Source: DASYHS01 sp035998295 (GTDB taxonomy: Bacteria; Pseudomonadota; Alphaproteobacteria; Azospirillales; Azospirillaceae). From it: a stretch of 64,000 nt of DNA. Below the pieces are notes generated by a model. It ran no database searches and was not told where the DNA came from. It worked only from the letters and a program-made list of their open reading frames with translations. Positions 24,714 to 33,242 of the stretch are shown in pieces. Numbering within the stretch: the stretch's first letter is position 1; each line of letters begins with the position of its first letter. A program made the position numbers and the translations under genes. The stretch spans positions 1-64,000 of the forward strand of contig NZ_DASYHS010000145.1 of NCBI RefSeq assembly GCF_035998295.1, in the 5' to 3' direction.

Positions 24714-26387
24714 TCAGACCCTCTCCCAGTCGAATTGCGCCCGCGTGCCCGAGCCGAACAGCTTCAGCGCACCGCGCTCGCCGACGGCGTTGGGCCGGTT
24801 GAATATCCAGTTCTGCCAAGCCGAGAGACGGCCGAAGATCTTGGTCTCCATCGTCTCCGTGCCGCCGAAGCGCAGGCTCGCCTCCATCCCCGTCAGCGCG
24901 TCCGGCGACAGGCTGCTGCGCTCCTCGATCGCGAGGCGGATCTCGTCGGCCCAGTCGATGTCGTCGGGCGTGAAGGTCACGAGGCCGAGCCCGGCCGCCG
25001 CGCCCGCGTCGAGGCGCTCGCCGATGCGCCCGCGCACCCGCTCCACCTCGCCGCCGCTCCCGTCCGCGTCGCCCCCGTCCGCGTCATTGAAGCGCGTCGC
25101 CAGCCGCGTGCGGCCGTTGACCATGGGGTACAGGCCGAAATTCGCCTCGCCTGCCGCGATCTCGGGCGCGCCGTCCGCACCCTCCTCCTCGATCAGCAGC
25201 ATGAAGCTGCGGTCGGCGGCCAGCATCAGTTCCAGCAGCGTGCCCGCGAAGCACGAACCCTCGTCGACGATCGCGAACAGGCTGCGCGACGACACGTCGA
25301 GCCGCGCCAGCGTCCGGCGCAGCATGCCGATCGTCTCGCGCACGAACCAGTTCCCGGCATGGGCCGCCAGGATGCGGTCGCTTTCCAGCACGGCGTCGAC
25401 GTCGCCCGCCGTGCGCACCACCAGCGTGCCCAGGTCCAGCTCGTTGGTGCGCAGCATCAAGATCGCGTCGTCCAGCTCGCGCGCCATCGCCAGCGGCCAC
25501 CACGCCGCCCCCTGCGCCAGGATCGCGTCCAGGTCGCGCGGCAGCTCCTCCTTCGCGGGCGCGCGCACGGTCAGCCCGGCGACCCGCCCCTCGCGGTCGA
25601 CCGCGACGTCGACCCAGCGGTAGTGGTAGCCGGCGTCGTCCACCACCCGCTCCAGCGGTGCTAGCGCCACGCCGCGCGCGTCGGCCGGGCGGTCGCTGGC
25701 CGCGGCCAACTCGCCCGCGCGGCGCATCACGTGGCCCATGAAGTCCTTGGGCGGCACGACCTCGTCGACGAGGCGCCACTGCTTCGCCCGCTCGCCCTTC
25801 ACGCCCTCGGCCGTCGTGCAGAACACGTCGGCGAGGTCGCGCCGCACCCGGCGCTTGTCGATGACGCGGGTCAGGCCGCCGGTGCCGGGCAGCACGCCCA
25901 GCAGCGGCACCTCCGGCAGGCTGACCGTGCTGGACCGGTCGTCGACCAGCACGATCTCGTCGCAGGCCAGCGCCAGCTCGTAGCCGCCGCCGGCAGTCGT
26001 GCCGTTCAGGGCCGCGATGAACTTGAGCCCGGAATGCCGGCTCGAATCCTCGATGCCGTTGCGGGTCTCGTTCGTGAACTTGCAGAAGTTGACCTTCCAG
26101 GCATGGCTGGAGGTGCCGAGCATGTAGATGTTGGCGCCGGCGCAGAACATGCGGTCCTTGGCGCTCGTGATCACGACGCTCCGGGTCTCGGGATGCTCGA
26201 ACCGGATGCGCTGGAGCGCGTCGTACAGCTCGATGTCGACGCCGAGGTCGTAGGAATTGAGCTTCAGCTTGTAGCCGGGCTTGAGGCCGCCGTCCTCGTC
26301 GACGTCCAGCGACAGCAGGGCGACCGGCCCGTCAAACGACAGCTTCCAGTGGCGATAGCGGTCGGGATGGGTGTCGAAGGTGATCAT
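24714..26387 (-). CDS. boxC: 2,3-epoxybenzoyl-CoA dihydrolase BoxC
   Basis: This 557-residue crotonase-superfamily enzyme opens the epoxide ring hydrolytically to 3,4-dehydroadipyl-CoA semialdehyde and formate. The N-terminal crotonase core contains VVITSAKDRMFCAGANIYML and ALNGTTAGGGYELALACDEI, the oxyanion-hole glycines, then SLPEVPLLGVLPGTGGLTRV. The second half (about 270-557) is a further crotonase-like domain unique to BoxC. Length matches the family. It is first in the minus-strand boxC-boxB operon, whose promoter carries BoxR-type operators. Confidence 0.95.
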   Translation of the reverse strand: MITFDTHPDRYRHWKLSFDGPVALLSLDVDEDGGLKPGYKLKLNSYDLGVDIELYDALQRIRFEHPETRSVVITSAKDRMFCAGANIYMLGTSSHAWKVNFCKFTNETRNGIEDSSRHSGLKFIAALNGTTAGGGYELALACDEIVLVDDRSSTVSLPEVPLLGVLPGTGGLTRVIDKRRVRRDLADVFCTTAEGVKGERAKQWRLVDEVVPPKDFMGHVMRRAGELAAASDRPADARGVALAPLERVVDDAGYHYRWVDVAVDREGRVAGLTVRAPAKEELPRDLDAILAQGAAWWPLAMARELDDAILMLRTNELDLGTLVVRTAGDVDAVLESDRILAAHAGNWFVRETIGMLRRTLARLDVSSRSLFAIVDEGSCFAGTLLELMLAADRSFMLLIEEEGADGAPEIAAGEANFGLYPMVNGRTRLATRFNDADGGDADGSGGEVERVRGRIGERLDAGAAAGLGLVTFTPDDIDWADEIRLAIEERSSLSPDALTGMEASLRFGGTETMETKIFGRLSAWQNWIFNRPNAVGERGALKLFGSGTRAQFDWERV

Positions 26388-26471
26388 CGGCGTCTCTCTC
26401 CCAGGGCTCGGTCGCCAGGGCCTGGCCGCCGGGGCGTGGCCGGACGGAAGCCGCGACGGAATCCATTGATG

Positions 26472-26545
26472 GCACTATAGTGCCTGAGAGGGGAGCGTCA
26501 AGCAGTATAATGCGGGCTACTGCGTGTCCTTATGCATTATATCGC
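26472..26545 (-). promoter_or_regulatory. boxC promoter with three BoxR-type operators
   Basis: GCACTATAGTGC (26472-26483, perfect palindrome), GCAGTATAATGC (26502-26513) and GCATTATATCGC (26534-26545) share the pattern GCAnTATAnTGC. On the minus strand a TTGACG -35 (26501-26496) and TATAGT -10 (26479-26474), 16 bases apart, fit a sigma-70 promoter. The first operator covers the -10 and the second abuts the -35, so repression by occlusion is expected. Confidence 0.7.
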
Positions 26546-26551
26546 ACATGC

Positions 26552-27448
26552 TCACGCCCGTTCCAGAAGCCCCGTCAGCTCGGCGACGCTCTGCTCGACG
26601 GTCTTGCCCGACGTGTCGACGACCGCGTCCGCCTTTCTGTAGAGCCCGACCCGCCCGGCCAGGATGCGGCGCAGATCCTCCATCGCCTCCTCGTTGTCGG
26701 CCATCGGGCGGTAGTCGCCCTGGGCGACGACGCGGCTCATGTGCTCCTCCGGCTGGGCCTTGATCCATACCGTGAAGCAGGCCGACAGCATCAGGTCGAA
26801 GGTCGCGGGCTCGGAGACGATGCTGCCCCCGGTCGCGATCACCGCGCGCTCGTGGCCCTCGATCGTCGCCTCCAGCGCGCGGCGCTCGTAGCGGCGGTAG
26901 GCGGACTGGCCGTACAGCGCGAAGATCTCGCTCAGCGTGGTGCCGGACTCGCGCTCGATCTCGCGGTCCAGCTCGACGAACGGATAGCCGAGCTGCTCGG
27001 CCAGGATCGCGCCCAGGGTCGATTTGCCCGCGCCTCGCAGCCCGATCAGGGCGATGCGGCTGCGCCGGCGGCTCTCGTCGGGCCGCAGCTCGCGGATCAG
27101 GAGCTGGCGGGCATGCGTCAGCTCCTTCGGCGACAGCCGGCCCAGGAACTGCAGCAGCAGCGTCAGCTCGACCGGCCGTTCCGGCCCCTCGCGCACGAGG
27201 TCGACCAGCGGCACGCCCATCGCATGCGCGAGCTGGCGCAGCAGGATGATCGAGATGTTGCCCTGCCCGCCTTCGAGCTGCGCCAGGTAGCGCTCGGAGA
27301 TGCCGCTGTCGCGCGCCAGGATCTTGCGCGTCATGCCGCGGCGCGCGCGCGTCTCCCTGACCCGCTCGCCGAGCGTGCGCAGATAGTCCGCCTCGGACCC
27401 GTTGGGGTCGCGCCGGTTGCCGTGGCCCTCGGGCAAGGAATGCGCCAT
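26552..27448 (-). CDS. boxR: BoxR/BzdR-type regulator: XRE helix-turn-helix fused to shikimate-kinase-like domain
   Basis: This 298-residue protein has an N-terminal XRE domain (about 15-75; TRKILARDSGISERYLAQLE) and a C-terminal shikimate-kinase-like domain (about 120-295; Walker A GLRGAGKSTLGAIL). BoxR and BzdR bind benzoyl-CoA through this domain and derepress benzoate genes. It sits between boxC and the plus-strand flavodoxin-boxD operon, with GCAnTATAnTGC operators on both sides, consistent with control of both and of itself. AGGAG precedes the start. The ligand is from family knowledge. Confidence 0.92.
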   Translation of the reverse strand: MAHSLPEGHGNRRDPNGSEADYLRTLGERVRETRARRGMTRKILARDSGISERYLAQLEGGQGNISIILLRQLAHAMGVPLVDLVREGPERPVELTLLLQFLGRLSPKELTHARQLLIRELRPDESRRRSRIALIGLRGAGKSTLGAILAEQLGYPFVELDREIERESGTTLSEIFALYGQSAYRRYERRALEATIEGHERAVIATGGSIVSEPATFDLMLSACFTVWIKAQPEEHMSRVVAQGDYRPMADNEEAMEDLRRILAGRVGLYRKADAVVDTSGKTVEQSVAELTGLLERA

Positions 27449-27476
27449 GCGGGGAACTCCTGACCTTCACCCATAT

Positions 27477-27518
27477 GCATTATAATGCTTGCTACACATG
27501 GCAGGTGCATTATATTGG
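27477..27518 (+). promoter_or_regulatory. Flavodoxin/boxD promoter with two BoxR-type operators
   Basis: GCATTATAATGC (27477-27488, perfect palindrome) and GCATTATATTGG (27507-27518) are 30 bases apart. TTGCTA (27489-27494) and TATATT (27511-27516), spaced 16 bases, form a plausible promoter. One operator abuts the -35 and one covers the -10, the same layout as the boxC promoter. Confidence 0.7.
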
Positions 27519-27555
27519 CGTCAAGATACGGACTGTCGCAGAGGAGGCCATGCGG

Positions 27556-28029
27556 ATGAAGGTGACGATTCTGGTCGGAACCATGACTGGCACGGCGGAG
27601 ATGGTTGCGCAAGAAGTTCAGGACTCCCTGGCGGCGGACGGACGCGAGGTCGAGACGGTGCTGATGGACGGTCTCGACGGCGGGGTCTTCGACCGGGACG
27701 GCGCCTTCCTGATCTGCACCTCCACCTATGGCCAGGGCGACGTGCCGGACAACGCGCAGGCCTTCTACTCCGCCCTGGAGGGCGGCCGTCCGGACCTGTC
27801 GGGCGTGCGCTACGGCATCATCGCGCTGGGCGACCGGACCTATACCGCCACCTACTGCCACGGCGGCCGGCGCTTCGACGAGCTGCTGCGCTCGCTCGGC
27901 GCCAGCCGCGTCGGCGACATGATGGAGCACGACGCCGGCTCGGGCACGATGCCCGAGGACGTGGCCGTGGAATGGTCCGGCGGCTGGGCGGAACTGCTCG
28001 ACGCCCCGCAGCGCAGCGCCGCGGCCTGA
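27556..28029 (+). CDS. Flavodoxin (MioC-like) in the box operon
   Basis: This 157-residue flavodoxin has the FMN phosphate loop VGTMTGTAEMVAQEV, the 60s-type loop TSTYGQGDVPDNAQAFY and the 90s loop LGDRTYTATYCHGGRRFD. It carries single electrons on FMN. The ATG at 27556 is 8 bases from AGGAGG; an ATG at 27550 is too close. It is the first gene after a BoxR-type promoter and four bases before boxD. In a cluster without boxA, it is a strong candidate to feed BoxB with electrons from the reductase at 22 kb. That is inferred. Confidence 0.88.
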   Translation: MKVTILVGTMTGTAEMVAQEVQDSLAADGREVETVLMDGLDGGVFDRDGAFLICTSTYGQGDVPDNAQAFYSALEGGRPDLSGVRYGIIALGDRTYTATYCHGGRRFDELLRSLGASRVGDMMEHDAGSGTMPEDVAVEWSGGWAELLDAPQRSAAA

Positions 28030-28033
28030 CGCC

Positions 28034-29599
28034 ATGAACATCGAGAATTACGTCGCCGGCCGCTGGATCGCGGGCACCGGTGCCGGGCAGCCCCTGGTCG
28101 ATCCGACCACGGGCGCCGAACTGGCGCGCGCCTCGACCGGGGGGATCGACTTCGCCGCCGCCCTGGCCCATGCGCGCGAGGTCGGCGGCCCGGCGCTGCG
28201 CCGCCTGACCTATGGCGGGCGGGCGCAGATGCTGCGCCGGATCGCCGACTGCCTCGCCGAGCGGCGCGCCGACTACGTCGGGATCGCGCGGGCCAACTCC
28301 GGCAACACCGACACCGACGCGGCGATCGACGTCGACGGCGCGATCGGCACCGTCGGCTTCTTCGCCCGTGCCGGCCAGAAGCTCGGCGACGCGCGCCTGA
28401 TCGCCGATGGCGGCCTGATCCGCATGGGCAAGGACGAGGCGTTCCAGGCGCTGCACGTGATGGCGCCCGTGCGCGGCGCCGCGATCCACATCAACGCCTT
28501 CAACTTCCCGGCCTGGGGCCTGTGGGAGAAGGCGGCGGTCAGCCTGCTGGCCGGCGTGCCGGTCGTGGCCAAGCCCGCGACCGTGACCTGCTGGCTCGCC
28601 CAGCGCATGGTCCGCGACGTGATCGAGGCCGGCATCCTGCCGGACGGCGCGCTGTCGATCCTGTGCGGCGGCGCCGGCGACCTGCTCGACCACGTGGCCG
28701 AGGGCGACGTGATCGCCTTCACCGGCTCGGCCGACACGGCGGCGCGCATCCGCGGCCACCGCCGCGTCGTCGAGCGCTCCGTCCGCGTCAACGTCGAGGC
28801 CGACAGCCTGAACGCCTGCATCCTCGGCCCCGACATCCGCCCCGACGCGCCGGAGTTCGACCTGTTCGTCCGCGAGGTCGCGCGCGAGATGACGGTCAAG
28901 GCCGGCCAGAAATGCACGGCGATCCGCCGCGTCCTGGTCCCGGCCTCCGTCGCGGACGCGGCGGCCGAGGCGATCGCGGCACGCCTCGCGCGCACTCCCG
29001 TCGGCGACCCGCGCAACCCCGAGGTCCGCATGGGCCCGCTGGTCGGCCGCGACCAGCTCGCCGCCGCCCGCGACGGCCTCGCCGCCCTCGCCGCGGAGAC
29101 CGGGACCGTGTTCGACGGCGCCGGCTCGGCGCTGGTCGACGCCGATCCGGACTGCGGCGCGTTCCTGTTCCCGACCCTGCTGCGCGCGAACGACCCCGCG
29201 GCCGCCCGTGCGGTCCACGAGGTCGAGGTGTTCGGCCCCGTCTCCACCTTGATGGCCTACCGCGACGCCGACGATGCCTTCGCGCTGGCCCGGCGCGGCC
29301 GCGGGTCGCTCGTCGCCTCGGTGTTCACCGCCGACCCGGGCTTCATGGCCGACGCCGCGATCGAACTCGCGGACATGCACGGCCGCATCCTCCTGATCGA
29401 CGCGAGCGTCGGCAAGGCCAGCACCGGCCACGGCATCGTGATGCCGATGTGCCTGCATGGCGGCCCCGGCCGCGCCGGCGGCGGCGAGGAGCTGGGCGGG
29501 CTGCGCGGTCTCGCCTTCTACCACCAGCGCAGCGCGCTGCAGGGACCCGCTGCCCGGCTGGAGGCGATCGCCGCCGGGGCGGCCCGGATCGACGCCTGA
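28034..29599 (+). CDS. boxD: 3,4-dehydroadipyl-CoA semialdehyde dehydrogenase (BoxD/PaaZ-N type)
   Basis: This 521-residue aldehyde dehydrogenase oxidises the BoxC product to 3,4-dehydroadipyl-CoA with NADP. The catalytic cysteine lies in VKAGQKCTAIRRVLVP and the glutamate in NVEADSLNACILG. VMAPVRGAAIHINAFNFPAW and AFTGSADTAARIRGHRRVVE are typical of the PaaZ/BoxD subgroup. No C-terminal MaoC hydratase domain is present, unlike full PaaZ. It follows the flavodoxin by four bases and precedes the DUF4863 gene. Confidence 0.92.
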   Translation: MNIENYVAGRWIAGTGAGQPLVDPTTGAELARASTGGIDFAAALAHAREVGGPALRRLTYGGRAQMLRRIADCLAERRADYVGIARANSGNTDTDAAIDVDGAIGTVGFFARAGQKLGDARLIADGGLIRMGKDEAFQALHVMAPVRGAAIHINAFNFPAWGLWEKAAVSLLAGVPVVAKPATVTCWLAQRMVRDVIEAGILPDGALSILCGGAGDLLDHVAEGDVIAFTGSADTAARIRGHRRVVERSVRVNVEADSLNACILGPDIRPDAPEFDLFVREVAREMTVKAGQKCTAIRRVLVPASVADAAAEAIAARLARTPVGDPRNPEVRMGPLVGRDQLAAARDGLAALAAETGTVFDGAGSALVDADPDCGAFLFPTLLRANDPAAARAVHEVEVFGPVSTLMAYRDADDAFALARRGRGSLVASVFTADPGFMADAAIELADMHGRILLIDASVGKASTGHGIVMPMCLHGGPGRAGGGEELGGLRGLAFYHQRSALQGPAARLEAIAAGAARIDA

Positions 29600-29613
29600 G
29601 GGAGGACGCCGAC

Positions 29614-30081
29614 ATGACGCAGGACGAGTTCACGGCCCTGGTCGCCGGGGTCACCGCCCGCATCGCGGGCAAGCCGCTCGACGCCGCCCTGACGGCCGAG
29701 CTGAACGCCGCCTTCCCGCCCGGCGGCGAGACCTTCGGGCGCATCCGCGACGCCTGCCGCGAGGCGATCGCCGAGGGCTGGATGTGCAGCCGCGAAGCCG
29801 GCGGCATCCGCTACGGCCGCGTCGTGAAGCCGGGGCCGGCGACCCACGGCTTCAGCGTCGACGTCGTCGACATGAACGACCTGAAGGGCCCCCACCACGC
29901 GCACCCCAACGGCGAGATCGACATGATCATGCCGCTGAGCCCGGGCGCGACCTTCGACGGCCACGGCGAGGGATGGCTCGTCTACGGTCCCGGCACCGCC
30001 CACCATCCGACCGTCGCCGAGGGCCACGCGCTGGTGCTCTACCTGCTGCCCGAAGGCGCGATCGAGTTCACGAAGTCCTGA
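29614..30081 (+). CDS. DUF4863-family cupin-like protein
   Basis: This 155-residue protein matches the DUF4863 family (as recalled, the family of the 4-hydroxylaminobenzoate lyase PnbB). Features are GFSVDVVDMNDLKGPHHAHP, NGEIDMIMPL and HGEGWLVYGPGTAHHPTVAE. The histidines suggest a metal or substrate pocket in a cupin-like barrel. Such genes are often found in aerobic benzoyl-CoA clusters. GAGGGAGG precedes the start. It may remove a side product, but its role here is unknown. Confidence 0.8.
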   Translation: MTQDEFTALVAGVTARIAGKPLDAALTAELNAAFPPGGETFGRIRDACREAIAEGWMCSREAGGIRYGRVVKPGPATHGFSVDVVDMNDLKGPHHAHPNGEIDMIMPLSPGATFDGHGEGWLVYGPGTAHHPTVAEGHALVLYLLPEGAIEFTKS

Positions 30082-30091
30082 CCGGACTCAC

Positions 30092-30163
30092 GCACTATAA
30101 ATCCCATCACAGCCAGGAGCATGCACAATATTTCTTGACGGGCCGAACCGTCACCTCGATAGT
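30092..30163 (+). promoter_or_regulatory. Putative benzoate-CoA ligase promoter with BoxR-like half sites
   Basis: GCACTATAAATC (30092-30103) and GCACAATATTTC (30123-30134) each match one half of the GCAnTATAnTGC operator and are 31 bases apart. TTGACG (30135-30140) and GATAGT (30158-30163), 17 bases apart, form a promoter. Both degenerate operators lie upstream of the -35, unlike the boxC layout, so the effect may differ. Confidence 0.5.
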
Positions 30164-30217
30164 TGCGACAGGACGCCGCACGGCGCAATAAGAACCAAGA
30201 AGCACGGGGAGGACGCC

Positions 30218-31810
30218 ATGACCGGACCCGGTCTGGCCGAAAGCGCACCGCGCGACTACAACGCCGCGGCCGACCTGATCGAAAGCAATCTCGCGGCCGG
30301 ACGGGGCGGGAAGACCGCCTTCACGGACGACGCGGGAAGCTGCACCTACGCCGAGCTGGCGGAGAGGGTGGACCGCTTCGCGAACGCCCTGCTCGCCCTC
30401 GGGATCGAACCGGAGCAGCGCGTCGTCCTCTGCCTGCTCGACGGGATCGACTTCCCGGTCGCGTTCCTGGGCGCGATCAAGGCCGGCATCGTCCCCGTGC
30501 CGGTCAACACGCTGCTGACCCGCTCCGACTACGACTTCATCCTCTCCGACAGCCGGGCGCGCGCCCTCGTCGTGTCTGACGCGCTGCTGGACCGCTTCGA
30601 GGGCGCGGCGGACCGGCACCCCGGGCTGCGCCACGTGGTCGTCTCGGGTGCCGCCGCGCCGCAGGGCCGCCACCGGTTCGCCGACCTGCTGGCCGCCGCC
30701 CCGCCCCGGGCGGAGGCGGCGCGCACGACCCGGGACGACGTCTGCTTCTGGCTCTACTCCTCGGGCTCGACCGGCTCGCCCAAGGGGACGGTCCACGTCC
30801 ATGCCAGCCTGCGCCGGACGGCCGACCTCTACGCCGTGCCGGTGCTGGGCATCCGCGAGGACGACGTCGTCTACTCCGCGGCCAAGCTGTTCTTCGCCTA
30901 CGGGCTCGGCAACGCCCTGACCTTCCCGATGGCGGTCGGCGCGACCGCGGTGCTGACGGCCGAACGCCCCACCCCGGCCCTGGTCTCGCGCATCCTGCGC
31001 GAGCGGCGGCCGACGATCTTCTACGGGGTGCCGACGCTCTACGGCGCGCTGCTGGCCTCTTCCGAGCTGCCCGGGCGCGAGGAGCTGGCGCTGCGGCGCT
31101 GCACCTCGGCCGGCGAGGCGCTGCCGCCCGATCTCGGCCGGCGCTGGACCGAACGCACCGGCGTCGAGATCCTGGACGGCCTCGGCTCGACCGAGATGCT
31201 GCACATCTTCCTCTCCAACCATCCCGGCGAGGTCCGCTACGGCACCAGCGGCCGGCCGGTCGCCGGCTACCGGGTGCGCATCGTCGACGAGGCCGGCAAC
31301 CCCGTGCCCCGGGGCGAGGTCGGGGAACTGCAGGTCGAGGGCCCCACCGGCGCGGCCTTCTACTGGAACAACCGCGAGCGCAGCCGGACGACGTTCCTCG
31401 GTCCCTGGACCAGGAGCGGCGACAAATATGTCGAGACCGAAGACGGGTATTTCGTGTTCTGCGGCCGATCCGACGATATGCTCAAGGTCGGCGGGATCTA
31501 CGTCTCGCCCTTCGAGGTGGAGGGAGCCCTGCTGTCGCATCCGGACGTGCTGGAGGCCGCGGTCGTCGGACAGGCCGACGAGAGCGGCCTGATCAAGCCG
31601 AAGGCCTACGTCGTCCTGAAGCCGGGCGTGATCGCGCCGGACGCCGACATGGCCGAGGCGCTGCAGTGCCACGTCAAGGAGCGCCTCGCTCCCTTCAAGT
31701 ATCCGCGCTGGATCGAGTTCCTGCCCGAGCTGCCGAAGACGGCGACGGGCAAGGTCCAGCGTTTCAAGCTGCGGGCTTCCGCAACGCCCGCGGTACAGGC
31801 GGCCGGCTGA
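30218..31810 (+). CDS. bclA: Benzoate-CoA ligase
   Basis: This 530-residue ANL-superfamily enzyme activates benzoate to benzoyl-CoA with ATP. The AMP-binding motif is YSSGSTGSPKGTVHVH, the A5-type region is DGLGSTEMLHIFLSN, and the C-terminal lysine lies in KTATGKVQRFKL. The family-typical NYNAAxDLI start (RDYNAAADLIESNL) and GSTEMLHIF region match benzoate-CoA ligases rather than acetyl-CoA synthetases. GGGGAGG precedes the ATG. It has its own promoter and starts the transport operon. Confidence 0.93.
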   Translation: MTGPGLAESAPRDYNAAADLIESNLAAGRGGKTAFTDDAGSCTYAELAERVDRFANALLALGIEPEQRVVLCLLDGIDFPVAFLGAIKAGIVPVPVNTLLTRSDYDFILSDSRARALVVSDALLDRFEGAADRHPGLRHVVVSGAAAPQGRHRFADLLAAAPPRAEAARTTRDDVCFWLYSSGSTGSPKGTVHVHASLRRTADLYAVPVLGIREDDVVYSAAKLFFAYGLGNALTFPMAVGATAVLTAERPTPALVSRILRERRPTIFYGVPTLYGALLASSELPGREELALRRCTSAGEALPPDLGRRWTERTGVEILDGLGSTEMLHIFLSNHPGEVRYGTSGRPVAGYRVRIVDEAGNPVPRGEVGELQVEGPTGAAFYWNNRERSRTTFLGPWTRSGDKYVETEDGYFVFCGRSDDMLKVGGIYVSPFEVEGALLSHPDVLEAAVVGQADESGLIKPKAYVVLKPGVIAPDADMAEALQCHVKERLAPFKYPRWIEFLPELPKTATGKVQRFKLRASATPAVQAAG

Positions 31811-31868
31811 ACCGGCCTGATCCCGTTCCGGACCACCGGCGCGGGAGGCGACGTCTAGGGGAGGTGAC

Positions 31869-33080
31869 ATGACCGACAAACCCGTTCACTACATCAGCCG
31901 CCGCTTCGTCCTGAAGGGCGCGGCGGCCACCGCCGGCGCGGTCGTTGCCGCCGGCTTCCTGCCGACCCGCTTCGCGATCGGCCAGACCGCGCCGGTGAAG
32001 GTCGGCCTGATGCTGCCCTACAGCGGCACCTACGCCCAGCTCGGCAACAACATCACCGAGGCGTTCAAGCTCTACGTCGACGAGCGGGGCGGCAAGCTCG
32101 GCGGGCGCGCGGTCGAGTACGTCGCGGTTGACGACGAGTCCGATCCGGCCAAGGCGCCCGAGAACACGAACAAGCTCGTGCAGCGCGACGGCGTCGACGT
32201 GATCGTCGGCACGGTCCATTCCGGCGTGCAGATGGGCATGGTGAAGGTGGCGCGCGACACCGACACGATGATGATCATCCCGAATGCGGGCGTCGGCGCC
32301 GCCACCGGCCCGCTCTGCGCGCCCAACATCTTCCGCGCCTCGTTCAGCAACTGGCAGCCCGCCTACCCGATGGGCAAGGTGATGGCCGACCGCGGGGCCA
32401 AGACCGCGGTCACGCTGTCGTGGAAATACGGTGCGGGCGAAGAGTCGACCGGCGCCTTCAAGGAAGGCTTCGAGCAGCATGGCGGCCAGGTCGTCGAGGA
32501 GATGTTCCTGCCCTTCCCCGACGTCGAGTTCCAGTCGCTGCTGACCAAGATCGCCGACCTGAAGCCCGACGGCGTCTACGTCTTCTTCGCCGGCGGCGGC
32601 GCGATCAAGTTCGTCAAGGACTACCACGCGGCCGGCCTGCGCCAGCAGATCCCGCTCTACGGCGTCGGGTTCCTGACCGACGGCACGCTCCAGGCCCAGG
32701 GCGAGGCGGCCGAAGGGCTGCTGACGACCCTGCACTGGGGCGACGGCCTCACCCTGCCGAGGACGGTCGCCTTCACCGAAGCGTTCGAGAAGCGGACCAG
32801 CGCCGAGACCGACGTCTACGCGGTCCAGGGCTACGACAGCGCGCAGCTCCTCGCCGCCGGCCTCGACGCCGTGCAGGGCGACACCGCCGCCCGAGCCGAG
32901 ATGGTCAAGGCGATGGAAGATGCCGAGATCGACAGCCCGCGCGGCAGGTTCACGATGTCGAAGGCGCACAACCCCGTGCAGGACATCTACCTGCGCGAAG
33001 TCCGCGACGGCAAGAACATGGTGATCGGCGTCGCCCACGAAGCCCTCGCCGACCCCGCCCGCGGCTGCAACATGGTCTGA
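31869..33080 (+). CDS. Periplasmic aromatic-acid-binding protein of a branched-chain-type ABC importer
   Basis: This 403-residue protein has a twin-arginine signal (SRRFVLKGAAATAGAVVAAG) and a mature Peripla_BP_6 fold (VKVGLMLPYSGTYAQLGNNI, VDVIVGTVHSGVQMGMVKVA). It follows benzoate-CoA ligase by 58 bases and precedes two permeases and two ATPases, so it most likely captures benzoate or related aromatic acids. A nested hairpin separates it from the permease gene, a common way to make binding protein in excess. The ligand is inferred. Confidence 0.9.
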   Translation: MTDKPVHYISRRFVLKGAAATAGAVVAAGFLPTRFAIGQTAPVKVGLMLPYSGTYAQLGNNITEAFKLYVDERGGKLGGRAVEYVAVDDESDPAKAPENTNKLVQRDGVDVIVGTVHSGVQMGMVKVARDTDTMMIIPNAGVGAATGPLCAPNIFRASFSNWQPAYPMGKVMADRGAKTAVTLSWKYGAGEESTGAFKEGFEQHGGQVVEEMFLPFPDVEFQSLLTKIADLKPDGVYVFFAGGGAIKFVKDYHAAGLRQQIPLYGVGFLTDGTLQAQGEAAEGLLTTLHWGDGLTLPRTVAFTEAFEKRTSAETDVYAVQGYDSAQLLAAGLDAVQGDTAARAEMVKAMEDAEIDSPRGRFTMSKAHNPVQDIYLREVRDGKNMVIGVAHEALADPARGCNMV

Positions 33081-33089
33081 ATGACATCC

Positions 33090-33198
33090 CCCTCTCCCGT
33101 GCAACGGGAGAGGGAGGGGCCCGCCGCGTAGCGGTGGGAGGGTGAGGGTGGCACCCGTCCCTCACCCTCCCGACCTTCGGTTGGGCCCCTCCCTCTCC
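33090..33198. repeat. Nested inverted repeats between binding-protein and permease genes
   Basis: Three stems are visible: an 11-bp hairpin (33090-33100 with 33104-33114), a perfect 16-bp outer stem (33107-33122 with 33183-33198) and a perfect 13-bp inner stem (33136-33148 with 33159-33171). The first and second compete for the same bases. The CCCTCACCCTCCC and GGGCCCCTCCCTCTCC style is typical of dispersed intergenic elements in GC-rich Proteobacteria. It probably lowers downstream expression or protects mRNA. Confidence 0.7.
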
Positions 33199-33242
33199 GA
33201 CTTGCGCGGAAGAGGGGTCTCTATAAGGGCGCGGCCGACTTC

